NCBI GenBank assembly: GCA_030544235.1
Contig: CM060470.1
Span: 16,144,356-16,208,355 of the forward strand
Length of the DNA stretch: 64,000 bases
Source: Lepturacanthus savala
Taxonomy: Eukaryota; Chordata; Actinopteri; Scombriformes; Trichiuridae
Direction of reading: 5' to 3'
In this document: one piece after another, positions 22,650 through 37,176 of the stretch
How positions within the stretch are numbered: position 1 is the stretch's first letter
Layout of the letters: every line of letters starts with the position of its first letter
Translations under genes and position numbers: made by a program
The notes under the pieces: model-generated
Databases searched by the model: none
Told to the model about the DNA's origin: nothing
What the model saw: the letters and a program-made list of their open reading frames with translations, nothing else

Positions 22650-25600
22650 CTAGGCCGAGAGGGGAAACACACACACAGGCACACAAGAACACTATAACTA
22701 CTATAACTTGTGATGTTTTAACTGCAAAAAAAATTAAAAGTGGTACATTTAGTTAGCCTGGGTATATCCATCCATGCAATTTAGTCTGGACACCAAGGAC
22801 CCTAAGCCCTCATCTAGGGAGCCAATCACAGTACAGGGAAGGGAGCAACAAGACAATGACAAACACAGAAGCTATTTCCTTGGTAGCTGTGAATCCAACA
22901 TGGTGACAGACGGTAATTTACATTTCAATGCAGCCACAAGTTTATTTTGAAAAATGAGCAACTTTTACTACTAAACCATTTCATCGTCATTGGGTATGTT
23001 TGATACTTTGATATGATTTTTATTATTATCATATTTTTTATATATTATCTTATATTTTACCATCTCATATTCTTCTTTTTACTTTTTTATCTCATACATT
23101 TGGTCAATTTATTATTCTTTACTTAAAAAAAAATAAGAAAAAATAAGCTAAATAAAAATAATGAGGTAATTCTACTCAATATTGGACTAATTGTAACAAA
23201 AAAACAAGTTACTGTGATCTGATCAGATTTCATTTATTGCAGTGTTCAAAGACCAGAGAGCCACGTAATGAGTGAAGAGCTGGGTGAGGACGACCAAAAA
23301 AGATTATCCAAATATTTCCCTTATTATGTATGAACATGTGCAAGACAAGGTTGAGAATTCAAACTTTTTCAGACACTATCAAAGTTAATTAAACAAAGTT
23401 GAAACAACACATTCTTATACTGAAGACATAGCCATAAAAAGCTGTGTTGTAGAAAATACTTCAGTAAGAACTTTCAAGGTGGTGATCAAGTCAAGTGTAC
23501 GCTTTTAAAAATGGAATCCAATCATTTAACTATTAGAGAACACATTATGCATCTTTCTATATTTTTGGAATATCTTTGTCGTTCAGTTCAGCCTCTGTCT
23601 GAAACAAGCCCCTCCCCCAATGAGCTACACTATGCTCTGATTGGTTAGTTTCCAGTAGCTGTGTCATGACTGTGACATTGCTGTGTCAGGCTACAAAATT
23701 AAACCATGAAACAAATGTCATGGTTAGGATTTTACTGCTTTACTACTTTAATTTCAAATTCTCATTTATATCCAGTAATGTCTGAGCCCAACTCTGATCT
23801 GAAAGCCACAAATGAAGTGATCAGAGGAAGTTGAAGTCATTTCTATATTTTAACCTCCGTTTTGTAACTTTTGAGTATGTTTAGCATAGATCTCTGACAT
23901 AATAAACTGAATATAACTAACAAAACGAGCAAAAAAAAAAACCTTTGATGATTGGAATAATCAGGATTTCAGTGGTACACTTCCATGAAGTTGGGAGCTT
24001 TTGAGAGACTGAAGAGCACTTCTCCGTAATCTCAGTTGAGGACATTTTAAAAATCACAACTGATGCTCAAAACACATGTCATGTTTGTTTTCATGGCCTT
24101 TCATAATGTTATGTTGTGGTCGTTTCTGGCTCCTCTACTCACTCGATACTCATCCTCGCCACGGAATCCAACGTGTTGTAGCCTGCTGCCATGAAGTTGC
24201 TCTTGTACTGACTCATCTTGATGGAATCCAGCCAGTCGCCAATGGAGATGAACACTGGGTAGTCCATCTCCTCCCCTGGAGACTCTGGTAGACTGAACCA
24301 GAAACCCAGTCAGTGTCAGATTCAGTCAGTTTGGCGCAACTGGTCTATAGTTTGGACAATTAGACATATTTGGTCCTGTTTTAAGGTGCAGGAGTAAATC
24401 ATCTTTCTTAACCCTTATATGCACGAGTGATTGGATCCAACGCTTTTCTATAAGGGGACCTGGATTTGAATCAATGTGTATTTATCTCATTTTTATCATT
24501 TTGATTAAATAATTGTTATATGACATATTCTACTTGGTTCATACAGGATTTTTTTCAAGTTCTAAATATTTTTTTCACTTTTTGAAACAATTTAAAAAGA
24601 ACATTCATCTCCCAAAACATTTTGTGTTAATGTTAGTTTCCTGTCAATTAAAAGTTTGTATATTTTTTTTTTATACAAAAATGACGGTTTTATTTGACAT
24701 TTTTTTGACCAAAAATGTCAAATGGTATAACTGAATTACAAATTATAAATCTTTTTTCCACCTAGAACTAGTTGATAGCATGTGTTTTTAATTGTTTAAA
24801 ACCTTTTTAAGAGTTTTTAGGGTTACACCACAATAATACAGTGATATATAATGACAGCACCTTTTTTTTTAAGAAGATACGCTCTGATTAACTGAGATAC
24901 TTCAGTCATTTCAGATCACTTTAACTCACAGTGAATGTACAGTCATGTGTTAAATCGTATCGTAAGGGCTCCTGAATCCTGTACCTCTGAATGTCCTCTA
25001 CCACCGGCAGCAGGCTGCTGGGGTTGCGGATCAGTTTATCCAAGAAGGAGACGATGTCGGTGAATTTGGGCCGATGACTTCTCTCCTTCTGCCAGCAGTG
25101 CAGCATCAGCTGGTGCAGGGCGACAGGGCAGCCCATGGGTGCCGGTAGCCGGTAGCCTTCCTCAATGGACAGAATCACCTGGACAGACAAACATGATGGA
25201 TGAGAGGGACGTGTTTACTCAGAAAGCTGGTTAGAAAACTGCATTGGGCGTGATGTGTTTACTCTTTCAGCAACTTTACTGCTACAGTTTTACATAGAAG
25301 CTTAAACTGCAGACAAGTAGTTTGTTCAACTGCGAAAGATCCGTTTCCCTAAGACAGGGTGTGATAAAAAAGAAAAAAAAAAAAAAGAAAAAAAATGGGC
25401 TGCTTTCTTTTTCTTCACAGAAATATGAAGTCAGTGATCATCTTTCAGGGCTCAAGGGATAAAACATTTACAGTTTTGATTTGTAAGGTAGGAGATAAAT
25501 ACGTTATTGAAATTGCATTTTTTCTTATGTCATCTCTTCTGTGTAAATTGAAGGTATTGCATTTATGTCTATTTTTAGTTGTTGTGTATTAACCTATTAA

Positions 25601-28600
25601 ATAAAATGAGTCCGACACCCTTGGTCTAAGATCTTGCTGCTGCAGGCAACACAAGATGTACAGACAAGACACACGGTTTGCACTATATGGATATATATGG
25701 ACAATCTGAATATCAGGCTGCACTCACAAAACTCTCAAACTTGTCTCAAACTGCAGAGTAAGGTTAAAACAACGGAAAGACAAAGTCACCTTGGGAATAT
25801 CGAGGACACATAAAACGCCTTCTAACCAGCCTGCAGCAAAGAGATGGATTACTAACTAAACACTGCAAAACAGAGAAATAATTGATGAAGAGACTGAATC
25901 GATGAAGGAAAAAAAAACAAAAAACAGGAAGAATTTAAAGCTTGTAAGTTTCCATCATTTCCCTTAAGTTCCTCTGTGGACGCTTGATAAGTCAATTGGT
26001 ATTTATCAATGAATTCCTGAACATGCAAACCTCAGCTGATAGTATGTGCTTCTCTGCAATCTATACAAAGGCTGCAGCTAAGAACTAGTTTGATAGTTGA
26101 TCAATCTATTGATTTATTGAAACAAGTAATCAATTAATCGTTTAAAATGAGCAAAATATCGGTCACTGCTTCCCAAAGCTGGAGATGCAACCTAAAATGT
26201 CTTTTTTTCGTCCAGATCAAGATTCCACAACCCAAAGATCATCAGTTTACAATTATAGAAAGCTAAAGAAACCAGAAATCACATTTTCTTCTTAAAAATG
26301 ACTCAAAAAAAGACTCAAATCAATTAATATTTATCAAAATCCAATAGTTGCAACTAATGGATGAATTGCTGCAGCTCTGGTCTGTACATGACCTTCCTGC
26401 CTGTAGTCCAGGCTACAGACTAGACTTGAACTCAGCTCTGACTAGCCACTGCTTGCGTTATATTAACTCTCAGATCTCCGTCTCTGTGGATGAAAGCATC
26501 CGCGAAATGAAACTGCTTAATCGCTCTGATGGCCGGGCGTCTCGGTGGGAAGCCGAGGTGAGCTGGCTGACCAGGATGATGTCGTTTTAAGGCCGGTTGA
26601 GACTGCAGCAAACCGGCCCTTTTGCCTTCGGAGAAACACTTCTAAGCAATTCGCAAACAACACAAATCCTCCACGAACCCAGGAGAACCACCGCAGTGGT
26701 GTGCCGACACGCGCCCGCGTGTGCGCGTGTGTAAGGGGTTGAAGGGATTACCGCGGAGAGAGGGATGGATCGGCCTCCTCCGCGGCCCCTTTCAATCCCT
26801 GACCACAGCCCGGGGATCAGCAGGTTGCTCAGCCGCTGAATCCACGGCTTTAAACTCCCCCCTCTCCCGGATCAAAGTCCTTTGAACTTTTGACCTTTAC
26901 TGATCTTTTTTTTTTTCCCCTCTCTCACTCATCATTTTCATCCTTTCGTCATGTCTCGCCGGCGTTTCTGTTCCTCCCCCCACCCCCTCTCTCCCTGAGG
27001 CTGTGTTTTTTTGATGTGACAAAACCGACGGGAGGAAGTAAGAGATTCGAACAGATCTAATGGAATATAAACGCAGACGTCAACAACGACGCCGGCTGTA
27101 GTGTCGAGGTAAGAGGATCAGGCTCGTTAGGGGAGTGTTGGCGGAACCATCCTCTCAGGACAATTACTGCTCAACATTTCACTTATTATCTCATTAAGAA
27201 ATGAAATAAACTTGTTATGTAATTACTTTGTTAGCTTGAACACGAGCAAGGTGTTTATGTTTAACGCAGCTTGTGCAGAATAATTAATTTTCTCAGGATT
27301 GCAGACTGGATCTCACCTAATTAGGTGTAAATGAATTGTCATTACAGATAACTTTTTGCATAATTTGGGAAATACAAACTGTATATACTGAAACCATTTT
27401 ATTATATTTATAACTTATAATCTTTTTTTACAGTACACTGTAAAAAGTTAAATCTTAAGGGAAAATCTTCTGATAAAAGAAGAGTGAACCAACTTAATTG
27501 AATTGAATTTCAATTATTAATTGAATTTAATAACACCTAAATAAATTAAGTTAATTGAAATTAAATATGTTATATTCAACCTATTAATTTAATTAATTAA
27601 TTAAAGTGTAACGAATTGAAACAATCAGTGTTTGAATATAAATTTAATTGGGTAAATAATTTTTTGTTGGTGCTTTAAACTGCAATATTAGTATTATTAA
27701 TGTTGTTGTAATTGTAATTTTTATTTTAATTTCCCTAGGTGCGGTTTTTAGATATATGCACATGTGATGTATTTTACTTTTTGGGTTCGAATTTTCCTCA
27801 AAAATGTGTAAAATAAACTAAAACTTTAACCTAAAACTACCTTATTTCATTCCCTCTCTCCCTGATTTGGGTCAGTAAACATAAGAAAACAAGACAAAAA
27901 ATATATATAAATCAACTAAAATCAAGAAAAAAAACTGAAATAATCTAAGTTATCTGCCAAAAACAAAATATTTTCCACTTGTTAACGATTTCAATTTTTG
28001 CAGTGTATAAAGATGGGTTTTATCCATATTACACATGATGGATTGTTTGTGGCTGATTCAGATTAAGTATCTTAACTGGTCTTAATTAAATAAATACAAA
28101 CAAAATAAGATTTAGAATTAGCCGTCAGAATCACATCCCCGGCAGTGTAGCAGGGCATTTAGAAACATTTTGACCATACCACGGAGAGATAAAAAGTAAA
28201 ACAATAATTGAATATGACAAGGTCGGCTCGTGGTGACAAACCCGCGGCTAATTATCCTGCTCTCTCTGGTTCCCTTCACCGGAGCTTTTCCGTGTCTTAT
28301 GGGCTCATTGGTTTGATTTCCCGGCCAGCGACTCCATTGCCGCTGTCGTCGGCCTTGTTCCCGGCCGCAGCTGTTAAGCAACGTTCTAACGATCCGCAGC
28401 TAAAGAGCTGCTCATTTCCCCCAGGACCTGGTGATGAGCAAAACACGGCTAGAATAAGAGCGAATATAGGACAATGACAACGCCGCTCTGGATCCTGCTG
28501 TTTGCTGAAGTTTGCAAAGTCGACATTAAATGTGTAATATGTCACCGCTGATTGTACTTATTACTTTTTAAACCGTACTTTTGCACTTATGAACCGTGGC

Positions 28601-31600
28601 CTTAAGCAAACCCTTCATTTACTGTTTTCCTTGTACATTTCAGCCTGACACATTTATAATAAGAGATTCTAAGACGTTTCAGGACAATCTTACCCCATCT
28701 TGCTGATTAGAAAGATAGGTTTCAGTATGCGTGATACTTTAGTTTCATTGATGACCTCTCCACGGAGGAATGCAGATACCCGAAAAGGCCGTTTGAACAT
28801 CTTTTTCCAGGAAAACTTGATTTGTGAACCCAAACACATTCCTTTAAAAGTATAAAATCAGGGAAATTATGTTGTTTTCCATCCTTGTTATGCCATGTTT
28901 TCTGTTGGTGTATAAAACTCTATTAAACTGAATTAAGGCTCATTTCTTCAGACGTGCTCTCACCTCTGTTGAACTCGGTCTCTGACCAGAATAAAGACAA
29001 CTCTTCATCCAATGACCAGATCTTTATTTCATTCATTCGCTGTTCAACTATTAACAATTTGCCACGACGCCTGTCAAAAATATCTCAGTTTGGTGGAGTT
29101 TTTATTTCATTTACTTGTCAGGGACCTGTCATAGCATTTCTTGTCATCTACTTTTATGCGTGAGGGTCTTTTGTTTAAATCTCAGTAAAAGTGTCTTGAA
29201 TACGTGACAGATTGCACGATTTACAATCACGCGTTCAGCTGAGTCAGCGAGACTCCGGAGCATTGTGATTGAGGAGGGAGATAATGAGGTGATCATGCAG
29301 GCATCAAAAAGACGCATTTCACGGCTCTTTTTTTGTAGCCCTGAAGGAGTCTTATAATACTCACATCCTGATTGGACATCTCCCAATATGGCCGCTCCCC
29401 GTATGACATCACTTCCCACATGACGATGCCGTAGCTCCATGCGTCGCTGGCCGAGGAAAACTTCCTGTACGAGATGGCCTCAGGAGCCGTCCATCGAATG
29501 GGGATCTTACCGCCCTGTTCACACATGGAATAAACATATAGGCACACATCCAGCATACTGAATACACACTGCAAAAATAACTTGTTTTTAGTGCAATTAG
29601 TCCAATATTGAGTAGAATTAGCTTTAAATATTTTATTCCAATGGCAGATCATTTTGTTTAATTGCATTTTTTTGTTTCTTGATCAATTTAGTCTGATCAA
29701 TTTAGTTTGTTTTCTTAAAATAAGATAAAAAATATATATTTTTTTATATTAAGGTTGACTTTTTTCATCTCATATTTATCTTCTACTTCTGATTTTTTTT
29801 TATGTCATAACTCACATGACATAAAGCATAATTTAGATTTTTTATCATAATGAGTTTTTTTTTATCATTTTTTTTTAAATCTATAATCTATATATTTTTT
29901 ATCTCATATTTTTGGTCAATTTAATCTTCTTTTCTTAAAAAAACAAAAGTTAAATGAACCAAAAATCAAGAAATTAGCAAAACTAAATAAAAGATAAAAT
30001 AATAGATAAATAATAGATAAGACAATTTAAGATAACTCTTATTATTGGACTGATCATGCTAAATCTAAGATATTTTCATTTTTGCAGTGCATTATACAAA
30101 CAGTAAAACCCTCATGCAGTGAGAGTTGTGAGACATGAGGGTTTATTATGTTCAACATTACATAAATCATTTAAAGAGTATCTCAGTAGCCTCAACCCTG
30201 CAAACTTTATTACTCTGCAGCAGAGTTGAAGTGTATTTATCTGCAGCCATTTTAATCCACAGAAACATGTGTTCTATACTGCTATAGATACCAATACTTT
30301 GCACTTATAAACCCTTAACCCCGGCAATTATTTCTGTTTTTATCTCCTTATTTGCACCTTTACCCAACTTCCCCTATATGTCTTCTCTCCTCTCCAGTGG
30401 TGTTGAGCAGAAAGCTAAACACAGTAATCTCTCTATATGATAACCTCGATACAAACCGACCCTGATGAGTTCAGTATTAAGTCTATAACACTTTTATCTG
30501 CCTCATAACATCAGAACCCACGCACTATATCAATGTATCAACAGATCGCTGATTCAGTCTGATCCCAGACTGTACTGAGGAAGTAGGCACGTGTTTCATG
30601 TCATGTAGAACAGAAGGTTTAAGTTCCAGAGAGCCAGGCGTACCGTGGTGGTGTAAGCGGCCTCCGGGTCGTCCTCCAGGACTCGGGAAAGGCCGAAGTC
30701 GGACACTTTGCAGACCAGGTTGCTGTTGACCAGGATGTTGCGGGCCGCCAGGTCTCTGTGGACGTAGCCCATGTCTGACAGGTACTTCATGCCGGAGGCG
30801 ATGCCGCGTAGCATGCCGACCAACTGGATGACGGTGAAGTGGCCGTCGTGTTGCTGGCAGGGAGGATACAAATTCACTGACAGAAGGAGCCAATGCAGCA
30901 AAAAGCAGTAGCCGTGATTCCATCTACTTGCAAAGTTCATTTTAGGTAAAACTTTCAAAATCTCAACAAAAAAAAAATAAGAAAATAAATCTGACACAAT
31001 CATGCAAAGCCTAATTTGGTTAGAAGATGGTGATATAGCCTACGATACACATCAAAACTCTAAGGATTAATCGAATAAACTATTACATGAATCACCAACT
31101 ATTTTGATAAATTTATCAATTCCGGTTTCTTTAGTCTTCTGTAATAGAAAACATATTTTTGGGTTGTAGACTGTTGGTTTGGACAAAAAAAAGACATTTT
31201 AGGTTACATCTGCAGCTTTGGGAAACCATGATCAATATTTCCCACCATTTTATAAACCAAACAATTAATCAATTAATCCGGTCAATGATGAATAGATTAA
31301 TTGACCGTATAATAGTCATTAATTACAACTGTATTACACATGGCTGCAATAAATAGAATTAGAGGCTGTGATAAAGAAAAAAACAGTCATACACGATTTT
31401 CAGGAATTTATTTGAGTTGGGTAGGTTGTAATGGTTATATTTGTCATATCAACTCGTACTGAGCATGTGTCATGCTGTCGAGGCGAGGAAGACAAAGATG
31501 TGCATATTATGGGATATACTGGGAAAACGCTGACAAGCAGCAGCAGCTGATCATGTGAGTTAAGTGTTTGCTGCTTCAGAACCAGCTATTTCCATCTCTC

Positions 31601-31741
31601 TATTTGCATTTTGTCCTGAAATTTTCTGTTTCCATCTAAACTTTCTAATGTGATGCTTCAAACTATGTTGATGGAAACACAGCTAATGAGAGAATAAGGG
31701 TCCATAAAGATAGATAGCAAAAATAATTAATCAATGACAGA

Positions 31742-31825
<84 letters not shown>

Positions 31826-32707
31826 ACAGATATACTTAAGCCCTTTTTAGATTTAGCTGTAATAAATAAGGTCACTTTTTCTTTAGCGTCTTTGGAATTA
31901 AATATTAATCCACATGCAAGGCTTTAAAAATGACTTCATTAACAAAGGCACAAAAAGGCAGTTTTGTGTCTTACACATTAAGGTGAAAAAGCCTTTATAT
32001 GTCAAGCCTTTTTGTTTCTTTCTCACGTTTAGTTCCTCTTTCATAAAAATACCACCTGTCCTGAGATAGATATAATCACACTTGAGTTCTTCTGGTCAGT
32101 GCAACACTCACCCTCAGAAATGAGTCCAGCGATCCATTTTCCATGTACTCCACTACAATCATCACAGGTCTGCCTGCAAACACACAAACACACACACACC
32201 TTTTATTTCTTCAGATATTGGTTTCATATCATCCCACTGGAGGGTGAAAGACAAGATAAAAGAGATATGATAGAGCTGGAGTAAGACTCAGACTGTACCT
32301 GGTTGTGCCACAACCAGCATCTGGGAAGTCGGTTTCATTTTTTTTTTTTAAATCAATATTTATATATTCGTAGGCAGGAACACACGTAAAGAAAACCAAA
32401 GCCAGTCTGTGTATGGATATTTGCTTTTTTTCTGAAAATATATCCGTTATTTTAGAGGCAGGTGATGCCACAGGAGTTCGGGTTTTGAAACCAAAAGGAA
32501 CAGCGGACACATTTTCAACAATTTAAACGCTAAATGCTAAAACCTCAAGTGTCTCGAGTTATCATTTTCCCCATAAGCATCGAAATGTGCCTCTGCAGAC
32601 GGTCGGTTAAATGTCAAAGGTCAGAGTGATGCAAAGCCGAGTCAGCAGCAATGCACGGAGGTCATCAAATTAATAGGACGGGAAAAGGCAATGACCCTTT
32701 TATCCTC

Positions 32708-32776
<69 letters not shown>

Positions 32777-35700
32777 GCCAGACTGACAGAGAAAAAGAGA
32801 AAGAGGGGACAGACACCACCCATCAGCGATTGATTGATGCACGATGTCAAGTCTCTCGAATTGCGAAACTTTTCCATCTCAACCCTCCGGCCTGCACCTG
32901 CCCACAATTCAGACCATGTAACACATAAAGCATTGGTTAGAAAACGTGGGCATGAGCACATTCTTTCTCCCTTCAAATGTTATCGTTTCCCTACAGAGGT
33001 TCCCTGTGGTGTTCCAGACTGACTGGTTTACAGCTGGGAGCTATAAATTATTCCGGGTGCTGCTGGAAATGGACATAAACGCCTCAAATGTGTGACACTG
33101 TCTTACGGCACCACCTGGAAAGGTGAAAACTAGCACGAAGCAGGAAACTTAACACGCCATGTGACCCAACAGCGCATCCGATCTAAAATAACCACCCGAA
33201 CACACCGAAGGACTTCACACAGTGTAGGGTATCTTCGTGTTTACACAAGTAAAAAAAAAAAAAAAAGTAACGGTGATGTAACCTCAGTGCGCTTCGACAT
33301 CGCCACCTTCTATAAAAGGAATAAAAGGCGAAGTAGACACAAGGAGAGTTTACAGCTGGAGTCGTGTCACCGCGCTCCACACCTAAATGGCATCTGTCAC
33401 CCCCGCTTCACTGTGCGGCAAATGTAATTCTTGATAATTGATCTCACAGACAGCCAAGCGATAAGAAGCACGCTGTTAGTGGTTGATTAAGGGACTACAA
33501 CATCTAATTACACAGACAGGAAACAGCAGGTGAGGCTGGTGATTATGGCGTGTTTTCAGCCGAGGGAACAAATTGAACTAAATTAATACAACACGCAGCA
33601 GAAACTGTTCGTTTTAATTTCATGTGACTATACGTTGTGGCTGTAAAAAAAAAAAAAAGAAAGAAAAAGAACAAAAGATTTTCAGTGAGATTATGCCTCG
33701 AAAGGGAAGTTGTTTTTTTATCCAATAATGAAACTGATGATCCATGCAACATTTTTTGGAACTAGAGTCCCATGGGGAACCTGGATAGCAGGTCTTAATT
33801 CAGACCAAGGATGTAATATATAACTGGATACTGGACTGACAAATGGCCGCCATTCATTTCAGTTGCTCGTCTGATACGCTGAAAAAGTTCCTGACTTCCG
33901 GGTTTATTTCCACGTTATGCGACCCATAGATACTGATCAGTAGAGTCATCCCCCATGATGCTCTGGGGCCTCCCATAATGTCCTGGGTGATGAGAATGTG
34001 TCAATTGATCACATCAAAAACCATTTGAAGATAAATAAATTAATTAATTATTAATGACCACGACGCGTCACACAGCTGTGACGTCACGCTTGGAATAGAG
34101 AATTTCCCAGAGGGTTTGGATGGTTGAAGTCCATGACTTAAAAAATATGGAATACAAAGAATTGTAATTACCAGGGGTTATAGCCAGGGGTGTCCTGTCA
34201 ATAGTTTTACAGGCTTCTCTTTTACTATTGTGGTCTATGGGAAAAATGCTTTTTGGGTTGAGTGGGATTTTTTTTGTTGCAGTTCCATGAGTGGCCACTG
34301 GGAAAAATATCGGCGTGCCTGCCGAGAGGTGGTACCCTATCCGGGTTTTATAATACACCCATGATTCAGACATTATTGCTGTACCCGTTTGGTTTGCAAT
34401 AGCCGATCCTTTCTGCTCCTAGTGGACAATGTGGTTAGTGCACATTTTACTCAAGGCCACTCTTTTTGTGAAATGTCCAATTAGACGTTAGGAAAAAAAA
34501 ATGGATCCTAATGGCGCCTGCAACACCACCCGTCACACCTCCAGGCACAGATTCAAAGCAGAAGCAAAAATGCAAAAAAATGACTGCTGCAGCCCTTTAA
34601 GCTTCATGTTCATCCTCCATCTTGTTCTTCAGTTGAATAAAGATCTTGTACATGCATGACATTTTTTTCATTTGTTTAAGCTTTGGAGTTGTTATTATCT
34701 GCAAATAAATAGGTCATATATTGTCAGAATAAATGTTTTCATGGTGAAATTGTGCTATAGGAGGCTCATACTAACATGATTTTTTTTTACCTGCTTAATA
34801 TTCACGTTTATATTTATAATATTTATCTGCCATGTTACCATGTTAATTAAGACTTATAGGCAAAAAAGTGCTTCATTTCATGTTATTAATTAAATTAAAT
34901 ATAATTTTACACATGAAGATATTTATGTTATTTCATGTACAGTGTCATGTGTGCATTTTAATTATACAGGCTTTGTATTGTATTTTCAGTTTTACATATT
35001 CAGCTCAGTAGTAGAGACAGAATAGAAAAAGTAGCTTAAACTTCTTTTATGATGGACAGAAGAGCAGGTACTTACTTACTTTGTAAAGTTTTTTTTTTTT
35101 TTTAATCTGCAAAATCTTCACATTACATCCCCTAAATTTTCAGATATGCTTCTCACCCAAATCCAGCAGGTATAGATAATAAATGGTTTGATCAAGCTTG
35201 GCTTTTCAGAGCTAATGAGCATGGCCCGGAGACAATATGCAGCGCAGTGCATGAAGAAAAACAGACGCACCTGTTTAACAGTCTATTGTGTCACCTGTTA
35301 TTTCAGTGCAGGTATAGAAGTCAGTCACAGCACAATTCTCCCTGTAATTAGTCTCTGAAGAGCAACGACAGATGGAGGAGGGACTGAAAGATGGAAGGAA
35401 GGAGTGAGAGAGAGAAAAACAGGAAAAAAAGCCTCTGAACTAATGTAATATCTGTATATGAAGACCTGCCAAGCACAATCGCTTCTGATTGAGTGGTTCT
35501 GTGTGCATTGCCTTGCATTATGTGTGCATGTACTGATGGATATGATCTGCTTTGATAACATCCACTCCTTTTTGCTATAAATATATATTCACAGCTTATA
35601 TATAAGCTATATAAGCCCGTGAATGTCCAGAAACCCTCATTATAACACACGTATATACACTACTCACAATAAGTGAGGGATATTGTTATTTATGCGAGTT

Positions 35701-35872
35701 CTTTATCCTGTTTGGTCTGAATTTGAATGAAATGAGTAAAAGTCCCTTTTGATATTGATATTACAAATAATGAATGAGAAAAAAAATACCATTTTCATTA
35801 GTTTAATATTTATTACCCCAAAAATGTATGAAATCCACTGAGTCTCTCACAATATCCCTTATTGTGAATAGT

Positions 35873-35963
<91 letters not shown>

Positions 35964-37124
35964 ATGAATATTAAAATATATTTCTTCTAAACAGCACCAC
36001 AAAGGAGGGTAATTAAAATGAAAAGTTCAGGGATTAAGAGGTTATTTTATAAAATATCACACTCATGTAAAGAGGCCCTATCATTCACACAATATTTTGG
36101 AAATTGATCGCCAAAGTGTGGAAATGAATGTTACTGTAAATGCCCCCCCCCACCCCCCAAGCACCTGTTGGTTTTACCCATGCTGTTGTTTCATGTGTCA
36201 TATCTCATATATCTCCCAACCACAGCAGTGTGGGAACATGTTATCTGACCCAATCTTGTTTGTGGGAAATAAATAATAAAAAACACAACTGGAGAGAAAA
36301 GAAGTGGAGAGGACCAGTCAGCTTGAAAAACAGCTACCCAGAAGAGTAGAGGAGGAGAAAGAAAGAGACAGGTGTGTGTGTGTGTGTGTTAGGACAATAG
36401 ATACACAGCTTCATCTCAAATTTCATTTTTTTTTTACATTCTGGTTGCCAATTTTACTGTTTGCATCCTTATTTATAATCAGGAGAGAAGAGGTTGACAG
36501 ACTGCAGACAGCCTTTTACAGCAGAGGAGAAAAGGAGACAGAGAGACAGGTGTAGGTGTGTGTGAGTGTGTGTGAGCGTGTGTGTGTGTTTATTAGTAGA
36601 CATAAAAAATAGGAAAGGAATATTCAGACGAGGAGAAGATGTTGACAGAATGGAGACAGCTGAGGCGAGGTGTGAGAAAGCCTGAATACTACATAATTAC
36701 ATTACCTGTGTTCCTTCTAGCCTTTCTGCTTTTATTTTGAAGTTCATGAGATAACACTGTGAGCTAATGCATATGCATGTGAGCTGCTTAATCCTTAAAA
36801 AAATAACCAAATTTGGGCAAAAATTGGCAAAGTATTGGTTTGATAATTAGTATTTTGAAACCACATACACACGCAGTTATAGTCCGCAGTGTCACACAAA
36901 GGCCTTTATAGGAGACTACAAATCCAACTATTGCTCCTGATTCAAATCCTGCTTCCCTACTCAGTATCTCCATCCATAATCTTTCCCCTCATTCATCAAC
37001 CCTTAACTGAGGCTTACACTGTAACAAGAGGAGAAAACTGGCGAGAGAGCAAGACAGTGGCGTCTACAACTGTACCTAATTGGCGTTTCTTTTGTTTTAA
37101 TAACGTGCACCGCTGGGGTTGACA

Positions 37125-37176
<52 letters not shown>

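Larger units (their letters stand above)
25179..29364 (-). other. epha6 intron with CpG-rich blocks and repeats
   Basis: Contains an ATTAATCG element (26069-26380), then a CpG-rich block (about 26450-27110). An A+T-rich element bounded by CACTGTAAAAAG and TTTTTGCAGTG lies at 27435-28005, followed by a second CpG-rich block (about 28215-28500). No exon was recognised. The CpG-rich blocks are candidate regulatory DNA. Confidence 0.5.
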
